Source of the DNA: Robertmurraya siralis
GTDB taxonomy: Bacteria > Bacillota > Bacilli > Bacillales > Cytobacillaceae
Assembly: GCF_005502275.1 (NCBI RefSeq)
Contig: NZ_SWLZ01000004.1
Location: 233,105 to 297,104 of the forward strand
Direction of reading: 5' to 3'
DNA: 64,000 bases
Positions within the stretch are counted from its first letter, which is position 1; the number at the start of each line of letters is the position of its first letter. Both the position numbers and the translations under genes were made by a program. Positions 15,408 through 24,265 of the stretch are shown here, piece by piece. The notes beneath the pieces are model-generated. The model made no database searches, was not told the origin of the DNA, and was given only the letters and a program-made list of their open reading frames with translations.

Positions 15408-15848
15408 ATGCAATTGACTAGCCTTATATATTCCATGTACGAGAAATCGTTTAATAAGCCTATATTTGCTGATTGTGTTTTAATTAATGATGACGTTATT
15501 GTCAAAGGAGATGTTTTATTAAAGATGGACTCTAACAATTTGGAGTTATTTATCAAAGAATTCTTTTATAAAAACATGGCGAAAGTTTCAGGAAAGACCT
15601 CACAATATACAATAGAGATTAAAAATGATTCTTTGCCACTTAATTTTTATTGTGAAATTACAAATTTTCCAAATGATGATCGTAATGTTAAGTTTAAAAA
15701 TAAAGACGTTGCAGTAAAATTGCATAAAGTCACATTAGACAGTGATTTTTCATTTACTTTAGGTAATCAAGATTCAAGGGTAAAATGTGATATTATACCA
15801 ATGTGCGACTCCAAGCATGGTGAAATAGGGGAAGTAATTGTTTTATAA
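15408..15848 (+). CDS. Hypothetical 146-residue protein
   Basis: ATG 15408 lies 10 bases after AGGAG; GTG 15399 would touch it. Beta-rich C-terminal half. It follows the duplicated intergenic region behind the two methyltransferases, so it may share their control. No family recognised. Confidence 0.6.
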   Translation: MQLTSLIYSMYEKSFNKPIFADCVLINDDVIVKGDVLLKMDSNNLELFIKEFFYKNMAKVSGKTSQYTIEIKNDSLPLNFYCEITNFPNDDRNVKFKNKDVAVKLHKVTLDSDFSFTLGNQDSRVKCDIIPMCDSKHGEIGEVIVL

Positions 15849-15906
15849 GAGGCAAATACGTTAATGGAATACATCCATTATTTTAATGTAAAAGGAGACA
15901 AGATAA

Positions 15907-16131
15907 ATGGATATTAAAAATACTCAGAGTGATTGTCTTTATTGCAGATCAAAGAATCCAAAAACATTAATTGCATGTAAAGCCCCTTATATTTCTGCAT
16001 GGGTTAAGATATTTGTAAACGAAGAGGATGTAAGGTTGGGTTTGAGTGCAAGAGGGGATAGTAATGCGGGTAATTCAGTGAAAATAAACTACTGTCCTAT
16101 TTGCGGAAGGAGATTCAGCAATGAACAATAA
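15907..16131 (+). CDS. Zinc-ribbon protein (74 residues)
   Basis: CLYC near residue 10 and CPICGRRF near residue 63 form a zinc ribbon. Starts after AAAGGAGAC. Overlaps the next gene by 11 bases. Confidence 0.7.
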   Translation: MDIKNTQSDCLYCRSKNPKTLIACKAPYISAWVKIFVNEEDVRLGLSARGDSNAGNSVKINYCPICGRRFSNEQ

Positions 16132-16285
16132 TATTATCATCATAAACATTGACATGTTTAAATTAAGAAAACTATTAACTAATGAAGATTATAGACAAAA
16201 AGAAGTGATGAAAAGAAAGCAGTATTTATATGATTACGACTATAAAAGGTTTTTGGAGAGAAGTGAGTCAACAGGTAATGAATAA
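16121..16285 (+). CDS. Hypothetical 54-residue basic protein
   Basis: ATG 16121 with GGAAGGAG upstream, inside the end of the previous gene. It starts MNNNIIIINIDMFKLRKLL and is then basic (KEVMKRKQYLYDYDYKRFL). The stop overlaps the next start. No family recognised. Confidence 0.55.
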   Translation: MNNNIIIINIDMFKLRKLLTNEDYRQKEVMKRKQYLYDYDYKRFLERSESTGNE

Positions 16286-16646
16286 AGAAAGACTTAAAGA
16301 CTATATATCATATTTAAAATCCAATCCAGACGCATATGTTGAAATGGTGACTGGTAGGAAGTTACTACTATGGCAGAGATTGATTGTTAAGGTGATGAGT
16401 AAAATGGATATAAAGAAAGATAGAGGTTATATAGAATTTAAAAATGGCAGTATCATATATTGCTCGTCTAGCAAGAATAATGTACGAAGTAGAAGGTGTG
16501 AGGTGTGCAGTTTTTATTGCTCTAAGTGTAAAGAAGTGCATAAAAACTATAAGATGAGTAATATTCAATTTATAGGTGAGCGTTACCAAATGTGCAAAGA
16601 AAGCTATGATGAATTACTAGAATCATACATAAATAGTGGAAATTAA
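16278..16646 (+). CDS. Hypothetical 122-residue Cys-rich protein
   Basis: Start chosen at ATG 16278 (TAATGAATAA overlap with the previous gene); the frame is open from 16230. KLLLWQRLIVKVMSK and EFKNGSIIYCSSS faintly recall terminase large-subunit N-termini, but no Walker motif follows. A CEVCSFYCSKC cluster could bind zinc. Function unknown. Confidence 0.55.
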   Translation: MNKERLKDYISYLKSNPDAYVEMVTGRKLLLWQRLIVKVMSKMDIKKDRGYIEFKNGSIIYCSSSKNNVRSRRCEVCSFYCSKCKEVHKNYKMSNIQFIGERYQMCKESYDELLESYINSGN

Positions 16647-16681
16647 ATAAATATTTCATTTGATAAGGAGGGATTCTTTAA

Positions 16682-16894
16682 ATGGAGCAGGTTAAAGGAA
16701 AATATCGAGTGGTTTATAAGCATCCATTACAAGAAGTTGATAGGAGAAGGCGTATACTTCAAGGTGATTATGGTGTGTTTGAAGGAGTATGTGAGAATTT
16801 TTCCACTCATTTGAGTGCGTTTAGCAATGATGATGGTCAAATGTTGATAGTGGATTATGATGATATCATCCAAATGAAACCATTAAGATCATAA
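16682..16894 (+). CDS. Hypothetical 70-residue protein
   Basis: ATG 16682 after AAGGAGGG. Beta-rich, with HPLQEVDRRRRILQGDYG. Preceded by an exact repeat copy at 16642. No family recognised. Confidence 0.6.
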   Translation: MEQVKGKYRVVYKHPLQEVDRRRRILQGDYGVFEGVCENFSTHLSAFSNDDGQMLIVDYDDIIQMKPLRS

Positions 16895-16920
16895 AATACT
16901 GATTTTAAAGGGAGGAAATC

Positions 16921-17229
16921 ATGGCTAGAATACCAGAAATTCTAGATGACCAGATATTCATCAAGGCTAACTCACTAACAAACTTAATTAAGAGTAAGAA
17001 AGTGAGAAAGCAACTTTTCGATAATAGGATTAAAGTTGAAATCATTAAAGAAACTTATCCAGTCGTTATTGCATTAGGATTAACTTTCAACAAAGATAGA
17101 ATTAAATTTATATTCCATCATCCAAAAGAATTAGATAAAAACACATTAAATGACATTATCCATTTGGTCAGTGAAGCGATATGGAAACGTCATGATAAGT
17201 CGCAGAGATACGAGTATGTAACTTATTAA
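16921..17229 (+). CDS. Hypothetical 102-residue protein
   Basis: ATG 16921 after GGGAGG. Basic N-terminal half (LIKSKKVRKQLF) and C-terminal helix. No recognised motif. Confidence 0.6.
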   Translation: MARIPEILDDQIFIKANSLTNLIKSKKVRKQLFDNRIKVEIIKETYPVVIALGLTFNKDRIKFIFHHPKELDKNTLNDIIHLVSEAIWKRHDKSQRYEYVTY

Positions 17230-17263
17230 TAAAAGTAAGATTTTAATAGAGAAAGGACTGGAT

Positions 17264-17380
17264 ATGAAAAAGTTACTATTTAAAGAAATAAAAGAACTTT
17301 CGATATTTATACGTGATTTATTAGTGGTATCAGGATTGTTTTTTTGGTTATTGGTGATTTTATTCAAAATGCAAAATTAA
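17264..17380 (+). CDS. Single-span membrane mini-protein (38 residues)
   Basis: ATG 17264 after GAAAGGACTGG. A basic amphipathic N-terminus is followed by one membrane helix (LLVVSGLFFWLLVILF). One of several tiny membrane proteins in the early array. Confidence 0.5.
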   Translation: MKKLLFKEIKELSIFIRDLLVVSGLFFWLLVILFKMQN

Positions 17381-17392
17381 GAGGGTGAAAAA

Positions 17393-17749
17393 ATGCACAA
17401 AGTTATTGTGGCGGGATCAAGAGGATTTAATGATTATGAGTTATTAGAACAAGAACTGCACAAATTTCTTAGTGGCAAAAACATTATTGAAACAGAAATT
17501 GTAAGTGGAACTGCAAGAGGTGCAGATCAGTTAGGTGAAAAATTAGCAAAAGAATATAATTTAAAATTAACTAGGATGGCTGCGGATTGGGAGACATATG
17601 GTAAGAGTGCTGGCTATAGAAGAAATGCTGAAATGGCTAAATATGCCGATGCTTGTATTGTGTTTTGGGATGGAGCATCTAAAGGAACAAAGCACATGAT
17701 TGACTTAGCTAAAAGGGAAGGTTTGGATTTAAAAATAGTAGAGTATTAA
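17393..17749 (+). CDS. SLOG-superfamily protein (DUF2493/YspA-like)
   Basis: 118 residues. AGSRGFNDY at residues 7-15, SGTARGADQLGE near residue 41, and GKSAGYRRNAEM near residue 70 are typical of the DUF2493 branch of the SLOG nucleotide-ligand-binding fold. These proteins are thought to bind or process nucleotide-like ligands. A role in nucleotide signalling or salvage is inferred. Confidence 0.8.
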   Translation: MHKVIVAGSRGFNDYELLEQELHKFLSGKNIIETEIVSGTARGADQLGEKLAKEYNLKLTRMAADWETYGKSAGYRRNAEMAKYADACIVFWDGASKGTKHMIDLAKREGLDLKIVEY

Positions 17750-17812
17750 TTCCCATTAATTTACTAATTAAATAAAACTCAATATAAGTTAAGATTATAT
17801 TGAGGTGATTCT

Positions 17813-18640
17813 ATGTTCGTATCTCCAATGTTACTATACAAGTCAGATGAACCATTTGACAATGATGAATATGTAACCGAGTTAAAACTAGATGGTATTA
17901 GATTGATATTGTCTAAGTTTGATAATAAAGTAAAACTCTATACAAGACATAATAATGAAGTTACATCTAAGTTTCCTGAGTTGCTCAATATTAACATTCC
18001 AAATGGAACAGTATTAGATGGTGAAATTGTCGTCACTGATTCAGATGGGAAACCTGATTTTGAAGCAATGATGGAAAGATTTCAGTCTAAAAAGTCTGAG
18101 CATAAAGTAGAATATTGTGTGTTTGATATTATTTATTATGATAGTAAGAAGGTTAGTCTACCATTGTTAGAGCGTAAAGAGTTACTTTCATTTGTACTAA
18201 AACCAAATGATGGAATATTTCTTTCCCAATGGATAAGAGGAAATGCAGAAGCTTACTTTGATTTAGTTAAGCAGCAAGGCTTAGAAGGCATTGTAATGAA
18301 ATCAGTAAACTCGAAATACCAAGTAGGAAAACGTTCAAACGATTGGTTGAAGGTTATAAATTATCAATATGCAACAGTTTATATAAGTGGATTAAGGAAA
18401 GATGAATTTGGTTTGCTATTGTCTGTTGAAGAGAATGGTAAATTGAAATACAAAGGAATAATGGAGTTCGTGACTCCTGTTGCAAAGAAGGAATTCTACA
18501 AGCAGTATAGAGAATTAATTACGAAAGAAAATGATAAGTTCATTTATCTAGATCCAAAGATAAAATGCAAGGTTAAATTCCGTAATTACACTAAGGCTGG
18601 TTTACTAAGAATACCTTCATTTGTTGAATATGTTTCCTAA
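17813..18640 (+). CDS. ligB: ATP-dependent DNA ligase, LigB (YoqV) type
   Basis: 275 residues, close to SPbeta YoqV/LigB. The adenylation motif ELKLDGIR near residue 21 contains the nucleotidyl-Lys. DGEIV (motif III), FDIIYY (IIIa), EGIVMK (IV) and WLKV (V) follow in order, then an OB domain. It seals nicks in duplex DNA during phage replication and repair. Start ATG 17813 after TTGAGGTGAT. Confidence 0.9.
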   Translation: MFVSPMLLYKSDEPFDNDEYVTELKLDGIRLILSKFDNKVKLYTRHNNEVTSKFPELLNINIPNGTVLDGEIVVTDSDGKPDFEAMMERFQSKKSEHKVEYCVFDIIYYDSKKVSLPLLERKELLSFVLKPNDGIFLSQWIRGNAEAYFDLVKQQGLEGIVMKSVNSKYQVGKRSNDWLKVINYQYATVYISGLRKDEFGLLLSVEENGKLKYKGIMEFVTPVAKKEFYKQYRELITKENDKFIYLDPKIKCKVKFRNYTKAGLLRIPSFVEYVS

Positions 18641-18691
18641 TGCTTACCTTTTGGTAGGCAATACATAAATAATAAACAAGGAGGGGAAAAA

Positions 18692-19051
18692 TTGTTGAAT
18701 TATAACGAAGTGGTTCAATTCATGAAAGAATTTAAAGTTGATTCAATGAATAGGTTTGGAGAATTAATCATTGATGAGCCTACAAACACATACACAGTTA
18801 TTAATGACTGTAAGGACATAGAGGATGTTAAATTGCGTGTAGTTTATTCCCTTTGTCGCCCTATAGGAAAAGGACTAGAAGAAAGAGCAGCGAATAGATT
18901 ACTGAAAAGACTTAATGACTATTTTAATGTCAATTTAACCAGAGATGATATGAGATTAATGTATGGAGAGTTGTGCTATGAGTCAAAGTTAGGTGTTTTT
19001 AGAGACTTTATTAAGCGTGGTTTTCCTATGGGTGAGTTAAAAACTAATTAA
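18692..19051 (+). CDS. Hypothetical 119-residue protein
   Basis: TTG 18692 (or 18695) after AAGGAGGGG. Mixed alpha/beta, with a basic central helix (EERAANRLLKRLNDYFNV). Directly downstream of the ligase. No family recognised. Confidence 0.6.
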   Translation: MLNYNEVVQFMKEFKVDSMNRFGELIIDEPTNTYTVINDCKDIEDVKLRVVYSLCRPIGKGLEERAANRLLKRLNDYFNVNLTRDDMRLMYGELCYESKLGVFRDFIKRGFPMGELKTN

Positions 19052-19055
19052 AAGC

Positions 19056-19172
19056 ATATTACGTGGAATCTGTTGCTGAGAAATTGCCAAGTCATTTTGC
19101 ACAGCAGAAGCAATATGGATCTCTGAAAGGCTTAATAAATATATTGATATGTTTTTAGTGAAAGAAAAATAA
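19056..19172 (+). pseudogene. Possible remnant of a small gene
   Basis: One frame reads ILRGICC, TGA, then EIAKSFCTAEAIWISERL and so on to TAA 19172. There is no start codon or ribosome site. The composition looks protein-like, so this may be a decayed gene with a nonsense codon at 19077. Weak evidence. Confidence 0.25.
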
Positions 19173-19201
19173 TAAAACAGCTCTTTTATGGGAGGTAGGA
19201 T

Positions 19202-19375
19202 ATGAAGCTTAAAGTAATGCAAAAGTGTGATTGTTACAAAGAAGGATACGAATGTGGTGGATTTGATTACTTTATTTTCATATCCAAACTATTTCAAATC
19301 AGATTTTTCAACGATAATGGGTATAAGTTTCTATACATACATTTGGGAGAGAAGTACTGGAGGTGGGATTGGTGA
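19202..19375 (+). CDS. Hypothetical 57-residue protein
   Basis: ATG 19202 after GGGAGGTAGG. Aromatic-rich, with CDCY and ECGG near the N-terminus. Overlaps the next gene by 4 bases. Confidence 0.5.
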   Translation: MKLKVMQKCDCYKEGYECGGFDYFIFISKLFQIRFFNDNGYKFLYIHLGEKYWRWDW

Positions 19376-19539
19376 AAGAAGGTAGACATAAATTAACATC
19401 TACAGATAAAGAGATTCTTGAATCATGTAAGATGCAAATGAAACTACATATTGAAAAGTTGATGGAGCAAGGAGTTAGGAAGGCTAATATTGAAATTGAA
19501 TTGAGCTACCACATAAAGAATGTGCTGTATTCAGATTGA
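19372..19539 (+). CDS. Hypothetical 55-residue helical protein
   Basis: GTG 19372 with GGAGGTGGG upstream, inside the end of the preceding gene. Helical and charged (KMQMKLHIEKLMEQGVRKA). No family recognised. Confidence 0.5.
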   Translation: MKEGRHKLTSTDKEILESCKMQMKLHIEKLMEQGVRKANIEIELSYHIKNVLYSD

Positions 19540-19554
19540 TAGGAGGAAATGCTT

Positions 19555-19716
19555 TTGTTTTATGTATATGAAAGTTGTTTAGGTAATTTGTATACTTCAA
19601 CTGAGGAATTAGACTATGAGGACTTACGTTGTAATAGGTGTGGGGACAGTGACCGATTTCTAGAAGAATTCGAAACTGAACATGAAGCAGAAAAATATAT
19701 TAGTAGCTTTAAATAA
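19555..19716 (+). CDS. Hypothetical 53-residue acidic protein with CNRC
   Basis: TTG 19555 is 8 bases from AGGAGG; the in-frame ATG at 19549 is too close. CNRCGDSD near residue 29 may bind metal. Acidic overall. Confidence 0.5.
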   Translation: MFYVYESCLGNLYTSTEELDYEDLRCNRCGDSDRFLEEFETEHEAEKYISSFK

Positions 19717-19749
19717 AACGATCATTTTAATAGAAAAGGAGAGTAAAAA

Positions 19750-20049
19750 ATGAACCAAATTTCAAAAGAGGCATTAGATTTCTTGCAAGAAGCAAAAGAA
19801 TCGTTTGAGAAAAATCCTGATTTTACTACTTATAGAAACAAAAAGGGAAGTTTCATTGCACTGAGAACAGGAATGTCTGATGATTGCATTATGATTTATG
19901 AGCTTGGCTTTGCCGTAGGAAATTTTACTCAACAATTGCCAAGAAGAAATATGAAATTGATTGATTACGATGAATATGAACAATTGAAGAAAGATAAGAA
20001 AATGTTAGCAAACATAATCTCTGCGGATGTAAAAATCAATAGAATATAA
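19750..20049 (+). CDS. Hypothetical 99-residue protein
   Basis: ATG 19750 after GGAGAG. It is preceded by the recurrent leader TTTTAATAGAAAAGGA (19725-19740). Mixed alpha/beta with a basic C-terminus. No family recognised. Confidence 0.6.
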   Translation: MNQISKEALDFLQEAKESFEKNPDFTTYRNKKGSFIALRTGMSDDCIMIYELGFAVGNFTQQLPRRNMKLIDYDEYEQLKKDKKMLANIISADVKINRI

Positions 20050-20102
20050 TGTTCTATTTTAGATTAATACAGTGAATAAGATTTTATAAGGAGGTGTTTT
20101 TA

Positions 20103-20651
20103 ATCGCAAAAACAGATCTAACTATTGAACTTGAACAAAAAATTTTTGCCGCAACATCTAAACAAGGTGTTTTCGGATGCTTTGAAGTGACAATTGGTTG
20201 GTGGGGGAAAGAGAGAGTTGACTACATTACATATGATACAAAAGGCATATGGAGATGTTATGAAATCAAAGTGTCAAAGGCAGATTTCTACAGTAAAGCA
20301 AAGAAAACATTTATTGGACATTTTAACTATTACGTAATGCCAAAGGAGCTTTATGAAGAAGTTAAAGATGATATTCCAAATCATATCGGAGTGTATGATG
20401 GGTATCGTTCACTTAAAAAAGCCAAAAGACAAGAATTGACCGTTGATGAACAGACATTGAAAAACTCTATGATTAGGTCATTATTTAGAGAGTTTGATAA
20501 GGTGTTCAGGAGTGGAAATCCAAATGTCATAGATTCATTGAACAGACAAATCAATCATGAACGTAGGGAGAAAGAAAGATACAGAGAGCAATATCGGACT
20601 TTACTCAGAGAGGTACAGGATAAGTATGGGCTTAGATGGAATAGAAGTTAA
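20103..20651 (+). CDS. MmcB/PD-(D/E)XK-like nuclease protein, apparent ATC start
   Basis: About 182 residues. The core RVDYITYDTKG...YEIKVSKADF has the D...ExK arrangement of PD-(D/E)XK nucleases and resembles the MmcB DNA-repair family. FIGHFNYYVMP and HIGVYDG follow, then a basic coiled C-terminus. The natural reading begins at ATC 20103 (IAKTDLTIELEQ), 8 bases after AAGGAGG. The only upstream standard codon, GTG 20094, overlaps that ribosome site. ATC is either a non-standard start or a mutated ATG. Confidence 0.7.
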   Translation: MAKTDLTIELEQKIFAATSKQGVFGCFEVTIGWWGKERVDYITYDTKGIWRCYEIKVSKADFYSKAKKTFIGHFNYYVMPKELYEEVKDDIPNHIGVYDGYRSLKKAKRQELTVDEQTLKNSMIRSLFREFDKVFRSGNPNVIDSLNRQINHERREKERYREQYRTLLREVQDKYGLRWNRS

Positions 20652-20668
20652 AAAAGGGAAATTATTGC

Positions 20669-20697
20669 TTGACTTAATTAACAAATTAAATTAATAT
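20669..20697 (+). promoter_or_regulatory. Internal promoter with embedded repeat
   Basis: TTGACT (20669-20674), 17 bases, TAATAT (20692-20697). The ATTAAATTAATA copy (20685-20696) covers the spacer end and the -10. It drives the genes from 20737. Confidence 0.65.
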
Positions 20698-20736
20698 AAA
20701 AATATACAAAATGTAGAGAGGTGGAAATAAACGGAA

Positions 20737-21153
20737 ATGCATAAAGCAAAAGTAATGGGAAGAGTAGAAAGAAAAGTTTATGAATTTAGGTGGAGGTATT
20801 TTAATATGCCTCCTCATGTTAATAGTAAGAAAGAGTTTATTGAGCACGAAGAGTTTTGGAGTGGAGAATTAGAAAATCCACCATTGGAAGTAGGAGATAG
20901 TCTTTTTATTGAAGATAAATCAATCAGAGTAGATATTTTACACAAGGCAAAATCAACAGATGGGGGATTTGTTTATTGGACAGATTACGTCATTGACATG
21001 TTGGAAGACGAGAAAACTAAAAATAGTAAATCTGAAGCAGAAGCACAATTAGAAGAGTATGAAAAGTATTTGGGTGAAAGAAAAGAGAAACAAAAAGTAA
21101 ACCTTGAAAAACAATCAATAGAAACAAAGAAATGGTATCAGTTTTGGAAATAA
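20737..21153 (+). CDS. Hypothetical 138-residue protein
   Basis: ATG 20737. The N-terminal half contains a beta-rich domain (WRYFNMPPHVNSKKEF); the C-terminal 50 residues are a charged coiled coil ending KKWYQFWK. No family recognised. Confidence 0.6.
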   Translation: MHKAKVMGRVERKVYEFRWRYFNMPPHVNSKKEFIEHEEFWSGELENPPLEVGDSLFIEDKSIRVDILHKAKSTDGGFVYWTDYVIDMLEDEKTKNSKSEAEAQLEEYEKYLGERKEKQKVNLEKQSIETKKWYQFWK

Positions 21154-21202
21154 ATAAATTAAATTAATATTAAGGTCAATAATTAAGGAAAGAGTGAGAA
21201 GA

Positions 21203-21313
21203 ATGACATTTTGGGATTTTGCCGATAAGCACCATGATGATATCTTCCTTTTAATTTTCATATTTGGAATACTTTTATTCTTGGGGTTTGTTACAAATTA
21301 TTTATACAAATAA
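21203..21313 (+). CDS. Single-span membrane mini-protein (36 residues)
   Basis: ATG 21203 after AAAGAGTGAGAAG. An amphipathic start (FWDFADKHHDD) leads into one membrane helix (IFLLIFIFGILLFLGFV). Function unknown. Confidence 0.5.
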   Translation: MTFWDFADKHHDDIFLLIFIFGILLFLGFVTNYLYK

Positions 21314-21351
21314 ACAGTTAAAATCGTGGTTTCATTAGGAGGTGAATGAGT

Positions 21352-21528
21352 ATGAAGATTTATATTGTAGAGTGGAAATACGGTGAGGACTATTTTGAGA
21401 ATATCAATGAAGCAATTAGATTTGCAGAATATGTTTCCGACACAGAAGGTGTTAACTCTTATGTGTTTGTTGAAAAGGATGGCATAAAAGAAGATGAGCC
21501 ATTTTTCAAAAACGAGGTAGCAATATAG
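21352..21528 (+). CDS. Hypothetical 58-residue acidic protein
   Basis: ATG 21352 after AGGAGGTGA; ATG 21346 is also in frame but too close. A beta-alpha-beta pattern (KIYIVEWKYGEDYFENINEA). No family recognised. Confidence 0.55.
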   Translation: MKIYIVEWKYGEDYFENINEAIRFAEYVSDTEGVNSYVFVEKDGIKEDEPFFKNEVAI

Positions 21529-21567
21529 ACAATTAAAATCATGTTTTTAATGTAAAGGAGAAGTTAT

Positions 21568-21741
21568 ATGGAGAAGAAATTCAACACATTTCAAGATTAC
21601 TTAGAAAGCAGCTTAGAAGGAATGAAGAAGTATGAACCAAGAGATGATAACTCTTTTTATTATAAGAGGGGAGCTATTGATACTTTGGAAGAAATGTTGA
21701 GACAAGTGAAATCAGGGGAAGCAATTTTCCCATATATTTAA
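21568..21741 (+). CDS. Hypothetical 57-residue helical protein
   Basis: ATG 21568 after AAAGGAGAAG, with the leader TTTTTAATG. Sequence FNTFQDYLESSLEGMKKYEP then a helix. No family recognised. Confidence 0.55.
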   Translation: MEKKFNTFQDYLESSLEGMKKYEPRDDNSFYYKRGAIDTLEEMLRQVKSGEAIFPYI

Positions 21742-21778
21742 GATGAAATTATCTTTTTAATAGAAAGGGGAGTTAAGA

Positions 21779-22147
21779 ATGAATCAAATTGAAAAACAAC
21801 AATCCAATATTGAAGTGTTACTGGAATTAATTAAGGAAAATCCAGATTTGGAGATACTACCTATGGTTGATAATGAGGTATGCGCAGGAGACGAGTTCTC
21901 TCGATGGTTAGGTAGTTGGGGAACAGCTAAGATTGACGAATTTCATATACCGAAGTTCGATGAAGAAAGAATTTATTTCAAGTCTTCAGATGAAGAAAAA
22001 TTAGGTGACAAGATATTCGATCACTTAGAAGATAATAATCCTTCTTGGTCTGATGAGCACCTTGTGGAACAAACAGAAAAAATGTTATCAGAAATTAAGT
22101 GGGAGAAAGTAATTGTTGTAAATATTAACACACCTGATAGATGGTAA
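21779..22147 (+). CDS. Hypothetical acidic 122-residue phage protein
   Basis: ATG 21779 after AAAGGGGAG with the TTTTAATAG leader. The pattern CAGDEFSRWLGSWG...EEIY, then an acidic helical C-terminus, is common in Bacillus phage early proteins of unknown role. Confidence 0.65.
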   Translation: MNQIEKQQSNIEVLLELIKENPDLEILPMVDNEVCAGDEFSRWLGSWGTAKIDEFHIPKFDEERIYFKSSDEEKLGDKIFDHLEDNNPSWSDEHLVEQTEKMLSEIKWEKVIVVNINTPDRW

Positions 22148-22204
22148 TTATTATAAAAGAATGCAATTATCGAAAATTAAATAAATACAAAAAGGAGAGA
22201 TAAG

Positions 22205-23074
22205 ATGAAGAAGTATCAAGATATTGTAAGACATGGAAAGTCTGGAACTCATCTAACTATTGAAGGAAATCCATACATAGTCATTCAAGAGAAATTAGAC
22301 GGTGCAAACGCTAGTTTTAAATTTGAAAATGGAGAGTTGAAATGCTTCAGTAGGAACACAGAACTAAATAAAGATAATACTCTTAGAGGATTCACTGTAT
22401 GGGCAAACCAACACTTTATGTCCCATGAAGGGTTAGCAGAGAATTATATTTTCTTTGGGGAATGGCTAGTTCGCCATAAATTATCATATGGAGAAAACGA
22501 AAATCAATTTTACTTATTCGATATCTACGATCTTGTGGAAGATGAATACTTACCTTATTCAAAAGTTGCCAATGCTGCTGAAGAATTAGGACTAAACCTT
22601 GTTCCTGTCTTTTATGAAGGTGAGTTTCAATCGCTTGAACACATTCAATCATTTGTTGGTAAATCAAAACTAGGTGAAATTGGCGAGGGTGTAGTTGTTA
22701 AAAACACTGATTTTAAAAACAAATATGGAAATCAGCAATTTACTAAGTTTGTATCTGATAGTTTTGCTGAAATGGCTAAGACAAAGAAACATAAAGTAAA
22801 CACTCAGAAGGACGACTTACAGGAATTTGTTAATGCAACTGTGAACAAGGCTAGAGTATCTAAAATCATACATAAATTGGTCGATGAGGGATTGCTTAAA
22901 GAGGATTATGCAATTGAAGATATGGGAACGATTCTTAAAAATACTGGCTCAAAAGTGTTTGATGATGTAATTAAGGAAGAATTAGATGAATTGTTAAAAT
23001 TGCTAAAGTCTAAGATTGGTAGAAAAGTACCAGCCGTTGTTAAGGAAGTTTTAACTGAAGAAGGAAGAATATAA
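22205..23074 (+). CDS. RNA ligase (Rnl2-like family)
   Basis: 289 residues. The nucleotidyl motif EKLDGANAS near residue 33 carries the adenylated Lys; EWLVRH (motif III region), FYLFDIYD (IIIa), EGVVVK (IV) and FTKFVSD (V) follow in order. Rnl2-type enzymes join nicked RNA and may counter tRNA-cleaving defence. The C-terminal ~100 residues are helical. ATG 22205 follows AAAGGAGAG. Confidence 0.85.
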   Translation: MKKYQDIVRHGKSGTHLTIEGNPYIVIQEKLDGANASFKFENGELKCFSRNTELNKDNTLRGFTVWANQHFMSHEGLAENYIFFGEWLVRHKLSYGENENQFYLFDIYDLVEDEYLPYSKVANAAEELGLNLVPVFYEGEFQSLEHIQSFVGKSKLGEIGEGVVVKNTDFKNKYGNQQFTKFVSDSFAEMAKTKKHKVNTQKDDLQEFVNATVNKARVSKIIHKLVDEGLLKEDYAIEDMGTILKNTGSKVFDDVIKEELDELLKLLKSKIGRKVPAVVKEVLTEEGRI

Positions 23075-23113
23075 ACAATTAAATTACTTTCAAAGAAAGA
23101 GGTGATATATTAA

Positions 23114-23806
23114 TTGCTTTATAAAATTTGTAATATTAAAACAAAAAAGGAAAGGAAACTAAAAATCCCATATGAAATCAACCATAAATACATAAGTGGT
23201 ATCGAACACAAAAACTGTAATGATTGCAATGAATGGCTTCCAATGACAAATGAACATTTTTATAAAAACAGTAAAAATAATATTGATGGTTTCAATCCTT
23301 ACTGTAAAAAATGCACTTCTATCAGAAGTATGGAATGGCAAAATGAAAATAAAGATAAGCGAAGAGGTTATCAAAAAAAGTATTATGATAACGATGAAGA
23401 AAGAAAAGAACAAATTAGAAAAAGCGGAAGAACTAGGTGGGCAAATGGTAAGCGTTCAAAGTGGGTAAAAGAAACTAACTATAACTATCAAAAGTTTAAC
23501 CAGAGTCACGACATTTCTAAAGAGGAATGGGAGAATTGTAAAAAGTATTTCAATTACAGTTGTGCTTATTGTGGATTAAGTGAAGAAAAACATAGAGAAA
23601 TTGCGAATCAAGATTTACATAAGGAACATGTTGACCACTTAGGAAGTAATGATTTATCGAACTGTGTACCATCTTGTAGAAAATGTAATAGCAGTAAGTG
23701 GGCAAAACTGTTTGAAGAATGGTATACAAATGAGAATCCTATTTATGATGACATGAGATATTACAGAATATTAAAATGGTTAGAAGAAGATTATAAATTG
23801 AAATAA
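23114..23806 (+). CDS. HNH endonuclease
   Basis: 230 residues from TTG 23114 after GAGGTGAT. The C-terminal HNH domain has CAYCG, EHVDHLG, NCVPSCRKCNSSK. The N-terminal part has a second Cys cluster (CNDC, CKKC) typical of phage HNH proteins with an AP2- or zinc-type DNA-binding front. It is free-standing and not inside an intron, so it is probably a homing-type nuclease. Insertion between the RNA ligase and 23844 is consistent with mobility. Confidence 0.85.
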   Translation: MLYKICNIKTKKERKLKIPYEINHKYISGIEHKNCNDCNEWLPMTNEHFYKNSKNNIDGFNPYCKKCTSIRSMEWQNENKDKRRGYQKKYYDNDEERKEQIRKSGRTRWANGKRSKWVKETNYNYQKFNQSHDISKEEWENCKKYFNYSCAYCGLSEEKHREIANQDLHKEHVDHLGSNDLSNCVPSCRKCNSSKWAKLFEEWYTNENPIYDDMRYYRILKWLEEDYKLK

Positions 23807-23843
23807 AAATTGTCTTTTAACTAAAACAATGGAGGTGTAATTA

Positions 23844-24101
23844 ATGGAACTGATAATTAATGAAAATTTAAACTTTGAAGATGTTAATGAGGGTGACATT
23901 ATCACAATTGCAAATAAACCATACTTAGTAAAAATGGATCATGGTATTGGGGCGGATGCATTATTAATAGGTCTTAGTGGTAAGAAGGAAGATTCTCTTG
24001 TGTATTTTGATATGAAGTCGTTAAGAAATAACCTTACATCTTTTGAGAATGTAAAACATTATAAATCAACTGAATATGAATTACGATTATTTAGAAAGTA
24101 A
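23844..24101 (+). CDS. Hypothetical 85-residue beta-rich protein
   Basis: ATG 23844 after GGAGGTG. Beta-rich (NEGDIITIANKPYLVKMDHG). No family recognised. Confidence 0.6.
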   Translation: MELIINENLNFEDVNEGDIITIANKPYLVKMDHGIGADALLIGLSGKKEDSLVYFDMKSLRNNLTSFENVKHYKSTEYELRLFRK

Positions 24102-24139
24102 ATAAAAGTTATCTTTTAAAGGAAGTTGAGGTGATCATA

Positions 24140-24265
24140 ATGGATAAAGAAAAATTATTAGACTTCCTTCAGGAACAAAAAGAGAAAACAGGAGATATGA
24201 ATATTAAAGCTATTTACGTTAAACTTCGAGCGCTAATTATGACTGGAGTATTTGATAAAAGCTAA
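24140..24265 (+). CDS. Hypothetical 41-residue protein
   Basis: ATG 24140 after TTGAGGTGATC. Begins MDKEKLLDFLQEQKEK; helical. Function unknown. Confidence 0.45.
   Translation: MDKEKLLDFLQEQKEKTGDMNIKAIYVKLRALIMTGVFDKS

Noticed and set aside
16278..16646. Possible terminase large-subunit fragment
   Set aside because: Only a weak resemblance; no Walker A, Walker B or nuclease motif follows, and early-region context is wrong for packaging genes.
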